Origin: Gemmatimonadota bacterium
GTDB taxonomy: Bacteria; Gemmatimonadota; Gemmatimonadetes; Longimicrobiales; UBA6960
Assembly: GCA_022564535.1 (NCBI GenBank)
Contig: JADFLD010000195.1
Location: forward strand, 1-5,109
Length of the DNA stretch: 5,109 nucleotides
Direction: 5' to 3'
Of this stretch, positions 1 through 5,109 are shown one piece after another. Numbering within the stretch: position 1 is the stretch's first letter; each line of letters opens with the position of its first letter. Both the position numbers and the translations under genes were made by a program. The notes under the pieces are model-generated. The model did no database searches and was not told the DNA's origin. It saw only the letters and a program-made list of their open reading frames with translations.

Positions 1-491
1 TCCAGCTCCCAAACCCGGAACAGGAAGTAGGCGCCCCCCCCCAACAGCAGCACGTTGGACAGGTTGCGAAACAGGGGCAGGGTTTGTTCATCGATGAACC
101 GGAAGCGGTCAACCTGCTGACTCAGGGTCTCCAGGGCCAGGCGACTCACGCGCCCCGCGAGACCCAGGCCGATGAAAACGGCCAAGGTGCCCAGGATACC
201 GAACGTGACCCTTTGCATCACACCTTGGAGTGAGAGCAGGTCTACGGCCACCCACATGCCCCCGAGGAGCACGAGCAGAAACAGCGGGCGATGCAGCATC
301 TCGACGATGCGATCGTCGAGGTCGGTCGTGGTTTTTTGTGCCCAGCGGGTGAGCAGCCTCGAGATGACCCGGTCGGCGATCATCGCGGCCACGAAGCTCA
401 GAACGACGACGACGAGGGCTTGAAAGCGCGGGTCGGCGGCCAAGTTGTTGAACGCACCGAACTGACTCAGAAAATCCTCCAGGGCCTGCAT
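1..491 (-). CDS. Probable MscS-family mechanosensitive channel, N-terminal part (C-terminus beyond left edge)
   Basis: Reading frame open from an ATG at 491 to the window edge: 163 residues with no stop. Hydrophobic segments lie at about residues 22-42, 68-88, 94-115 and 143-160, so this is an inner-membrane protein. Two related modules are visible: an amphipathic stretch with TDLDDRIVEML (57-67) followed by a membrane helix, and a similar stretch with FIDEQTLPLFRNL (132-144) followed by another helix. A charged 'DLDD...' segment before a membrane helix pair is typical of the variable N-terminal region of MscS-like channels, which open under membrane tension to release solutes during osmotic downshock. 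The diagnostic pore helix and beta-rich MscS domain would lie past the left edge, so the family call is inference from topology and style. The start is fixed by a very strong ribosome-binding site. The gene lies 91 bases downstream of fumC in the same direction. A 9-base G run (on the coding strand) encodes Gly-Gly-Gly around residues 151-153. Confidence 0.68.
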   Translation of the reverse strand, partial: MQALEDFLSQFGAFNNLAADPRFQALVVVVLSFVAAMIADRVISRLLTRWAQKTTTDLDDRIVEMLHRPLFLLVLLGGMWVAVDLLSLQGVMQRVTFGILGTLAVFIGLGLAGRVSRLALETLSQQVDRFRFIDEQTLPLFRNLSNVLLLGGGAYFLFRVWEL

Positions 492-493
492 CC

Positions 494-502
494 ATCACCT
501 CC
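494..502 (-). promoter_or_regulatory. Strong Shine-Dalgarno sequence of the channel gene
   Basis: On the minus strand the bases read GGAGGTGAT, a nine-base perfect match to the complement of the usual bacterial 16S rRNA 3' end. The GGAGG core sits six bases before the ATG at 491. It decides the start: a second ATG at 495 lies inside the site itself, is in another frame, and is too close to be served by it. Confidence 0.8.
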
Positions 503-532
503 CGAAAACGCGGACAGTACGTATGGGCGGGT

Positions 533-562
533 GTCGAACGGCTCTGCGTTGCCGTGCTCGAC
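533..562. other. Bulged inverted repeat in the fumC-channel gap
   Basis: Bases 533-542 (GTCGAACGGC) pair with 551-555 plus 558-562, giving ten base pairs with a two-base bulge (556-557) and an eight-base loop. It lies 20 bases after the fumC stop codon in the direction of transcription. No T-run follows on either strand, so it is not a standard intrinsic terminator. It could be an mRNA 3'-end stabiliser or processing site, or chance in GC-rich DNA. The ten bases TCGAACGGCT at 534-543 recur at 575-584, across the fumC stop. Confidence 0.35.
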
Positions 563-582
563 CCCCCTTCGATCTCGAACGG

Positions 583-1974
583 CTACTCCGGTAGCCCTGG
601 CTCCGTCATCGCCCGCACGTCGAGCGCTTCGTCGATCTGATCCTCGGGCAGGAGCCCCTTTTCGCGCACGATGTCGCGAACGCTCATCCCCCGCTTGGCG
701 GCCTCCTTGGCGACCACGGAAGCGGCGTCGTATCCGATGTACGGATTGAGCGCCGTCGCGATGGACGGGTTCTTCTCGAGGAGCTCCCTCGCTCGCTCCT
801 CGTTCGCCTCGATGCCGACGAGACAGCGGTCGGTGAAGGCACGCGCAATATTCGCCAGCAGGGTGATGGACTCGAGCAGCGCCTGAGCCAGGACGGGCAT
901 CATCACGTTCAATTCGAAGTTGCCGCGGCTGCCGGCGACCGTGATCGTCGTGTGATTTCCCATGACACGCGCGCTCACCATCATCATCGCCTCGGACATG
1001 ACCGGATTCACCTTGCCGGGCATGATCGAAGAGCCGGGCTGAATCGCCGGTAGCCGGAGCTCGTGCAGGCCAGACGTGGGGCCGGAGCCGAGCCAGCGGA
1101 TGTCGTCCGCGATCTTCATGAAGCTCGTGGCGACGGTGTTGAGCGCACCGGCCACGTTCACCGCCGCGTCCTTCGCAGCCTGTGCCTCGAAGTGGTTGCC
1201 GGCTTCAGTGAAGGAAATCCCCGTCGCCGAGGCGATGCGGGCGATCGTCTTGGGAGCGAAGTCGGGGTGCGTGTTGATACCCGTCCCCGTCGCGGTCCCA
1301 CCGAGCGCGAGTTCCTCGAGCTCGGCACCGGCAACCCGTACCCGCTCGATCCCCTTGGCCACCTGAGTCGCGTAACCAGCGAACTCCTGACCGAGCCGGA
1401 CCGGTGTCGCGTCCATGAGGTGTGTGCGCCCTGACTTCATGATGCCGTCGAACGCCTCGGCCTTCTCGGCGAGCGCGGCCCGCATATGCTCCAGGGCCGG
1501 CAGCAACTCCTCCTCGATCGCCACCCGAGCCGCAATGTGAATCGCCGTCGGAATGACGTCATTCGAGGACTGACCGAAATTCACGTGATCGTTCGGGTGG
1601 ACAGAAGCGTCGCCCTCGAGCAACTCGGTCGCGCGGTGGGCCACGACCTCATTGGCGTTCATGTTCGTAGACGTCCCGGACCCCGTCTGGTAGATGTCGA
1701 GCACGAACTGGTCGTCCCACCGGCCGTCGGCCACCTCGCCCGCCGCCGCGACGATCGCGTCGGCGATCGCCGAATCGAGATTGCCGAGCTCGGCGTTGGT
1801 CTGGGCGGCGGTCTTCTTGATGAGGCCGAGCGCCTGGATGAAGCGACGACCGAAGCGCTGCCCGCTGATGGGGAAGTTCTCGACGGCCCGCTGCGTCTGA
1901 GCGCCGTAGAGGGCATCCTCGGGAACCTTCATTTCACCGAGGGAGTCTTTCTCGATCCGATATCCGTCAGCCAT
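583..1974 (-). CDS. fumC: Class II fumarate hydratase (fumarase C)
   Basis: Complete protein of 463 residues, close to E. coli FumC (467). It reversibly hydrates fumarate to L-malate in the TCA cycle, as a cytosolic iron-independent homotetramer. Family motifs appear in order: TGSGTSTNMNANEV (97-110), HPNDHVNFGQSSND (126-139), GRTHLMDATP (182-191, with the active-site His at 185), GTATGTGINTHPDF (226-239) and the superfamily signature GSSIMPGKVNP (314-324). Ser315 there aligns with the catalytic Ser of the mobile loop, and Lys321 and Asn323 with substrate-binding residues. PGK, rather than the PAK of aspartase or the PQK of argininosuccinate lyase, favours fumarase. The N-terminus YRIEKDSLGEMKVP is normal for the family, so the ATG at 1974 is preferred over the internal Met15. 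The ribosome-binding site is weak (AGGA about 12 bases upstream). It lies 109 bases after the upstream SDR gene and 91 bases before the channel gene, all in the same direction. No defect seen. Confidence 0.97.
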   Translation of the reverse strand: MADGYRIEKDSLGEMKVPEDALYGAQTQRAVENFPISGQRFGRRFIQALGLIKKTAAQTNAELGNLDSAIADAIVAAAGEVADGRWDDQFVLDIYQTGSGTSTNMNANEVVAHRATELLEGDASVHPNDHVNFGQSSNDVIPTAIHIAARVAIEEELLPALEHMRAALAEKAEAFDGIMKSGRTHLMDATPVRLGQEFAGYATQVAKGIERVRVAGAELEELALGGTATGTGINTHPDFAPKTIARIASATGISFTEAGNHFEAQAAKDAAVNVAGALNTVATSFMKIADDIRWLGSGPTSGLHELRLPAIQPGSSIMPGKVNPVMSEAMMMVSARVMGNHTTITVAGSRGNFELNVMMPVLAQALLESITLLANIARAFTDRCLVGIEANEERARELLEKNPSIATALNPYIGYDAASVVAKEAAKRGMSVRDIVREKGLLPEDQIDEALDVRAMTEPGLPE

Positions 1975-2054
1975 GGGAGCTGCGCGTCCTGTGCGTCGGT
2001 GTTTGTCGGAGAACTACGCCCGGCGAACCGCGGCCGCCGGATACCTGAAATCTA

Positions 2055-2080
2055 CTTGAGGGGTGGAGGGGGTGAAGAGG
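2055..2080 (-). terminator. C-rich, G-poor tract after the SDR stop: candidate Rho-utilisation site
   Basis: Immediately after the TAG of the SDR gene, the minus-strand transcript has 26 bases with 16 C and only 1 G, in an otherwise GC-balanced region. Such C-over-G stretches are typical of Rho loading sites. This one would fit termination between the SDR gene and fumC. No intrinsic terminator with a T-run was found in the gap. The assignment rests on composition only. Confidence 0.25.
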
Positions 2081-2083
2081 CGC

Positions 2084-2794
2084 CTACCCTCGTTTGGGCT
2101 GAGCCGGCCGCATCTCGATGCGGCTCACATGGGCCCCACGCGGATACTCGAGAAGCTGCATGACGGCGAGCGCACAGTCGTCCGCCTCGAGCTTCCAGCC
2201 ACGTTGCGGACTGATCGCGTGGTCGCTGAACGGCGTGTTCACGCTCCCGGGCATGACGATGGACACGCGAACGTCGTCGTAGCGAACATCGAGCATCATC
2301 GCCTCGCTCATCCCGAGCAGTCCGAACTTGCTCGCGTTGTATCCCGTGCCATTCGCGAACGTGTTGCGGCCCGCGAGCGACCCAATGTTGATGATGTATC
2401 CGTTGCCAGACGCGATCAGGTGCGACAGAGCCGCCTTCGAGCAATAGAAGACGCCACCCAGGTTCACGTCGATCTGGAGTCGCCACTCCTCGACCGTCAT
2501 CTCGGAGATGGGCTTGAAGATGCCGAGGCCGGCATTGTTGACGAGCACGTCGAGTCGTTCGAAGCGCTCGACGGTCTCATCGACCAGCCGCTGGCACGCC
2601 TTGGCATCGGCCACGTCACAAACGATGCCGAACGCGTGGTCGCCGAGCCGTTCTACGACCGAAGCCACATCGGACTCGGTCCGCGAGCTCACCACCACCG
2701 AAATACCATCGTTGATCATCCGCTCCGCGATCGCCAGGCCGATTCCCTTGGTACTTCCCGTGACGATCGCGACCTTGCCGGTAAGATTCGGCAT
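2084..2794 (-). CDS. Classical short-chain dehydrogenase/reductase (SDR), substrate unknown
   Basis: Complete protein of 236 residues with a Rossmann fold, expected in the cytosol. Visible motifs: TGSTKGIG (12-19, dinucleotide-binding TGxxxGxG), SSR at 36-38 after the second strand (Arg38 suggests NADP(H) preference), CDV at 59-61, NNAG (86-89), Asn111, Ser139 and Tyr152-x3-Lys156. The catalytic tetrad is therefore complete, with the usual 13-residue Ser-to-Tyr spacing. PGSVNTPF (182-189) covers the post-catalytic loop. The C-terminus ends VSRIEMRPAQPKRG instead of the TGQ...DGG ending of FabG-type enzymes, so this is more likely a general ketone/aldehyde or sugar/polyol reductase than fatty-acid FabG. 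The ATG at 2794 is chosen because AAGGA lies six bases upstream and MPNLTGKVAIVTG is a normal SDR start; the in-frame ATG at 2809 would place the ribosome-binding site inside the gene. The frame stays open upstream to 3559, but that is antisense to the neighbouring SDR. Divergent from that gene, 66 bases apart, and followed by fumC. Confidence 0.93.
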   Translation of the reverse strand: MPNLTGKVAIVTGSTKGIGLAIAERMINDGISVVVSSRTESDVASVVERLGDHAFGIVCDVADAKACQRLVDETVERFERLDVLVNNAGLGIFKPISEMTVEEWRLQIDVNLGGVFYCSKAALSHLIASGNGYIINIGSLAGRNTFANGTGYNASKFGLLGMSEAMMLDVRYDDVRVSIVMPGSVNTPFSDHAISPQRGWKLEADDCALAVMQLLEYPRGAHVSRIEMRPAQPKRG

Positions 2795-2860
2795 TGGATT
2801 TCCTTCCATTAGATGGGGAAGCGGGCCCACCCTAGCTCCCGCAACGCAGTGAGTCTGGCG
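2795..2860. promoter_or_regulatory. Divergent intergenic region between the two SDR genes
   Basis: These 66 bases separate the two start codons and must hold the minus-strand SDR's promoter unless that gene is read from further away; the same applies to the plus-strand SDR. No convincing -35/-10 pair was found on either strand. A short inverted repeat, GCGGG/CCCGC, spans 2821-2842 with a 12-base loop and could be an operator or chance. The region is inferred from gene layout only. Confidence 0.4.
2801..2805 (-). promoter_or_regulatory. Shine-Dalgarno sequence of the minus-strand SDR
   Basis: The minus strand reads AAGGA, inside GGAAGGA, six bases before the ATG at 2794. It supports that start over the ATG at 2809, which would have no comparable site. 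Confidence 0.6.
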
Positions 2861-3613
2861 ATGAACGACCGTGAAAAGCAACGTGTCGCCCTGGTGACGG
2901 GTGGCGCGGTTCGCCTGGGAAAGGCCATCAGCCTCGGCCTGGCGGAGGCTGGATACGACCTCGTCATCGGGTATCGCTCCTCCCAAGCCGGCGCCGAAGG
3001 GGTCGTGGCAGAGGTCGAAGCACTGGGCAGGCGGTGCGAGGCGATCCAGGCCGACCTCACGGAATCCGACGCCCCCGCCGCACTCGTGACCGCGACCCGC
3101 GCGGCGTTCGGCCGCCTCGACCTGGTCGTGAATTCGGCGGCGTCCTTCCGCTCCATCCCGCTCTTGGACGTCGATGCCGAGGAATGGGATGCGGTGATGG
3201 CCCTGAACACCCGGGCTCCGCACCTCGTCGTTCGCGCCGCGGCGGACTTGCTTCGGACGTCGAAAGGCTCGGTGGTCAACATCACCGACCTGTCCGCATT
3301 CCAGGCTTGGACGGAGTACCCACACCACTCGGTCTCCAAAGCCTCGCTGGCTCACCTTACGAGGATCCAGGCCCGCGCTCTGGCTCCGGACGTGAGGGTG
3401 AACGCCGTCGCGCCCGGCGCCGTCCTCCCGCCCGACGACTGGGCGCCCGAGCGCTGGGCCGCCCTGGCTGCCCGCACGCCGCTCGAACGCCTGGGTCACC
3501 CTCGCGACGTCGTGCAGGCGATTCTCTATCTCGCGCAGGCGGAGTTCGTCACCGGACACATCCTGCCCGTGGACGGCGGGCGTCTGCTCGGGCCCTCGGG
3601 ACCGCCGAGCTAG
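2861..3613 (+). CDS. Pteridine-reductase-like SDR oxidoreductase with non-standard active site
   Basis: Protein of 250 residues from the ATG at 2861. TGGAVRLG (13-20) is the glycine motif with the Arg-Leu-Gly seen in pteridine reductases (PTR1/FolM type). YRSS (38-41) after the second strand indicates NADP(H) preference. NSAAS (91-95) replaces NNAG, Asn116 is conserved, VNAVAPGAVLPP is at 180-191, and TGHILPVDGGR (231-241) closes the fold. Asp143 occupies the usual catalytic Ser position, as in PTR1. The position 13 residues later, normally Tyr, is His156, followed by Lys160; a Tyr is present three residues earlier at 153. Activity may therefore be altered, and pteridine, quinone, ketone or enoyl substrates are all possible. 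Starts at 2813 (ATG) and 2849 (GTG) would only add an atypical N-terminal tail and have no ribosome-binding site; the 2861 site is also weak, so the exact start is uncertain. Divergent from the other SDR gene and convergent with the copper-protein gene. Confidence 0.88.
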   Translation: MNDREKQRVALVTGGAVRLGKAISLGLAEAGYDLVIGYRSSQAGAEGVVAEVEALGRRCEAIQADLTESDAPAALVTATRAAFGRLDLVVNSAASFRSIPLLDVDAEEWDAVMALNTRAPHLVVRAAADLLRTSKGSVVNITDLSAFQAWTEYPHHSVSKASLAHLTRIQARALAPDVRVNAVAPGAVLPPDDWAPERWAALAARTPLERLGHPRDVVQAILYLAQAEFVTGHILPVDGGRLLGPSGPPS

Positions 3614-3650
3614 CCGGCAGCGACGTCCGCACAGGGACGCTACCCGCCGG
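3614..3650. terminator. Imperfect GC-rich hairpin between convergent genes
   Basis: CCGGC (3614-3618) pairs with GCCGG (3646-3650). Inside it AGCG (3619-3622) pairs with CGCT (3638-3641), and TCC (3626-3628) with GGA (3635-3637). It begins directly after the plus-strand SDR stop. A second small hairpin, CCGCG/CGCGG, lies at 3664-3678 with a five-base loop. Position between converging genes suits transcription termination from both sides, but neither hairpin has a T-run, so the role is tentative. Confidence 0.35.
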
Positions 3651-3688
3651 TTCGCCCCTCCTGCCGCGTGCTGCGCGGAACGATTGCC

Positions 3689-5109
3689 TCAGTTCTTCAC
3701 GGTCATCGTGCCGTGCATGGTGCCGCGATGGCCCGGGAAGGTGCACAAGATGTCGTAGTCGCCCGCTACGGTCGGCGCCATGAAGGTGAGGACCTGGAAC
3801 TTCCCGTGATTCAGCAGCTCTGACGCGACGATGATCTCATCTGAGTCGGGAATGAACCTTTTTGCGAACCCCTCCGCGCCCAGAGCGTCGGCCGCGGCTC
3901 CGATGGACTCGCCCGATCCCGGTTGTCCGATGACGAGGTTGTGCGGCGTGTAGTCTTCGTTGTCGAAGAGGATCGTGACCGAGGTGCCCGCGGCGACCGT
4001 GAATGCCGGCATGTCGTAGCGCATCTCTTCCACGACGGTCTTGATGACGATCGCGTCGTCGCCGAGGTCGGGCCTCACCTCAACTGCCGACTCGGTATCG
4101 GCTGAAGACGTTCGCACGGGGCTGGCAGCGTTGTGCTCCCACATGCGCTCGACCGTACGCGCGGCAATGCGGGCGTGAGCTACCGGCGAATTCAGTAACA
4201 GGTCGAGCAAGTCCCGGTTCTCGACGTTGTGCTGCTGGTGCAGCCACAGCGCCTCGAGCAGGTGGTGGGCGTGGTCGGGTTCGCCGGGGTCCCACTGGGC
4301 CATCCACGTTTCGGTCTCGCTGATGACCTCGGCGGTCGACCGCTCCGACAGCTCGACCCGAGCGCGCTGGCGGACCCCGTTGACCGGATGCTCGAGTGCC
4401 GTGAGAAGAACCGGGATCGGCTGTCCGTCCAGCTCCACGTGCTCCTGGAGGGGCCGGTCCGGCGCCGAGATGCGGTAGATGCGTCCGTGCGAATGGTCGC
4501 GGGCTGGGTCGCGAATATTATGCTGCATGTGCCCGATGACGGCGTTGGCCCAGTCTGCCACGTACAGCGCGCCATCGTCCCCGATCTCGAAGTCGGTCGG
4601 TCGGAAGTTGGGGTCCGACGAGACGAGGAGGTCCGCGGTTTCGGTGCCCGTCACGTCTCCGGTCACCTCATCGAATCCCAGCGTGTACTGCTTGATTCCA
4701 AGGTAGGCGATCACGTTCAGAATGATGAAGTTCCCTTCCATTCTGGGCGGCAGGTGCGTGCTGGAAATGATTCCGCTCGAGGGCACCGGCCTGACGGTGT
4801 GCTCCAGGAGGGTTCGCATCTCGAACGTGCCATCCCGCCTCGACTTGACCTGGAAGGCCGCGCCGCCGGTGGCGTCTGTCGCGTAGTGATAGCCCCAGTA
4901 GTCGAAGCTGATGCCATGGGGGTTGGGCGGGTTGGGGGCATGGAAGCTGAACTCGAACGTGCGCGGGTTGAACCGATACATGCCGGACACCCCGGACTCC
5001 TGGTTCGTAGCCCAGGGCGACTCGACGTTCGAGACGTTGAAGATCCCACGCTGGTAGTAGAGGAAGCCGTCGGGTCCGTCTACGAAGGTGTTGGCCGACT
5101 GGTGGGTGT
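3689..5109 (-). CDS. C-terminal part of membrane-bound-dehydrogenase-like protein with azurin-type cupredoxin domain (5' end beyond right edge)
   Basis: The frame is open from the right edge to a TGA at 3689, giving 472 visible residues; the true start is outside. Residues about 1-215 form the end of a beta-propeller: HQSANTFVDGPDGFLYYQ, then NPHGISFDYWG, then a FRPTDFEIGDDGALYVADW segment and DPARDHSHGRIYRI. These are hallmarks of the PQQ/sugar-dehydrogenase-like 'membrane-bound dehydrogenase' family known mostly from Planctomycetota and Verrucomicrobiota. Residues about 230-325 are a helical HEAT-like linker. Residues about 352-472 are a cupredoxin domain with His389, Cys455, His460 and Met464, matching azurin's ligands 46, 112, 117 and 121 in spacing (66, 5, 4). 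CTFPGH is shared word for word with azurin. Such proteins are exported, and the copper site would pass electrons. No CxxCH haem motif is visible, and Cys455 is the only cysteine seen. The substrate is unknown. The GTG at 4990 is not the start, because conserved family sequence continues upstream of it. Confidence 0.9.
   Translation of the reverse strand, partial: THQSANTFVDGPDGFLYYQRGIFNVSNVESPWATNQESGVSGMYRFNPRTFEFSFHAPNPPNPHGISFDYWGYHYATDATGGAAFQVKSRRDGTFEMRTLLEHTVRPVPSSGIISSTHLPPRMEGNFIILNVIAYLGIKQYTLGFDEVTGDVTGTETADLLVSSDPNFRPTDFEIGDDGALYVADWANAVIGHMQHNIRDPARDHSHGRIYRISAPDRPLQEHVELDGQPIPVLLTALEHPVNGVRQRARVELSERSTAEVISETETWMAQWDPGEPDHAHHLLEALWLHQQHNVENRDLLDLLLNSPVAHARIAARTVERMWEHNAASPVRTSSADTESAVEVRPDLGDDAIVIKTVVEEMRYDMPAFTVAAGTSVTILFDNEDYTPHNLVIGQPGSGESIGAAADALGAEGFAKRFIPDSDEIIVASELLNHGKFQVLTFMAPTVAGDYDILCTFPGHRGTMHGTMTVKN

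Noticed and set aside
109..498. Minus-strand 129-residue open frame starting at a GTG in the ribosome-binding site
   Set aside because: Same strand as the channel gene but in another frame, with Arg/Pro-rich low-complexity content. The overlapping frame from 491 has membrane helices and a correctly spaced ribosome-binding site.
583..1974. Aspartase or argininosuccinate lyase instead of fumarase
   Set aside because: The signature loop reads GSSIMPGKVNP and the N-terminal motif GSGTSTNMNANEV; aspartase has PAK and argininosuccinate lyase PQK at that position.
2020..2040. Hairpin CCGGCG/CGCCGG upstream of fumC as an intrinsic terminator
   Set aside because: Only six base pairs with a nine-base loop and no T-run on either strand; expected by chance at this GC content.
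1486..2163. Plus-strand 225-residue open frame
   Set aside because: It is antisense to fumC and the intergenic gap, with no recognisable motifs; a shadow of GC-rich coding.
2813..2860. N-terminal extension of the plus-strand SDR from the ATG at 2813
   Set aside because: There is no ribosome-binding site, the 16 extra residues are atypical for SDRs, and the extension would fill nearly the whole divergent promoter region.
2795..3559. Minus-strand frame open upstream of the SDR, making a 491-residue fusion
   Set aside because: The added 255 residues are antisense to a clear SDR gene, show no family motif, and are rich in Arg and Gly. The SDR has its own ribosome-binding site and normal N-terminus at 2794. 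The openness follows from GC-rich codon use.
3034..3783. Plus-strand 249-residue open frame
   Set aside because: It is a frame-shifted shadow of the SDR running into antisense of the copper protein; Arg/Gly/Pro-rich and not protein-like.
4988..4990. GTG as the start of the copper protein
   Set aside because: The frame continues open to the window edge with conserved family sequence (HQSANTF, DGPDGFLYYQ), so the gene is cut by the edge and does not start here.

Overview
This is a GC-rich, gene-dense bacterial window carrying five protein genes, two of them cut by the window edges. No RNA genes, mobile elements, CRISPR arrays or long repeats were seen, and no gene-free stretch reaches 300 bases. 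The membrane-bound-dehydrogenase-like protein fused to a blue-copper domain at the right edge is a type common in Planctomycetota, Verrucomicrobiota, Gemmatimonadota and Acidobacteriota. Together with the high GC this suggests an environmental bacterium of one of those phyla. That placement is inference from protein style, not a measured phylogeny.

Layout: bases 1-491 (minus) hold the N-terminal membrane part of a probable MscS-family mechanosensitive channel that runs off the left edge. Bases 583-1974 (minus) are a complete class II fumarase (fumC). Bases 2084-2794 (minus) are a classical short-chain dehydrogenase/reductase (SDR) with an intact Asn-Ser-Tyr-Lys active site. Bases 2861-3613 (plus) are a second, divergently transcribed SDR of the pteridine-reductase-like type, in which the catalytic Ser and Tyr positions are Asp and His. 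Bases 3689-5109 (minus) are the C-terminal part of a large, probably exported protein: beta-propeller sugar/alcohol-dehydrogenase-like segment, helical HEAT-like linker, then an azurin-like cupredoxin domain with all four type 1 copper ligands.

The first SDR, fumC and the channel gene lie in the same direction, with gaps of 109 and 91 bases. They could be loosely co-transcribed, but both gaps contain structure (a C-rich, Rho-site-like tract; a bulged hairpin) that could separate them. The two SDR genes share a 66-base divergent control region. The second SDR and the copper protein converge on a 75-base gap containing GC-rich hairpins. No shared pathway is evident: fumC is TCA-cycle housekeeping, and the SDR substrates cannot be read from sequence.

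The most notable points are the D-H-K active site of the second SDR and the azurin-like domain at the end of the dehydrogenase-like protein. I found no evidence of a wholly new multi-gene system.
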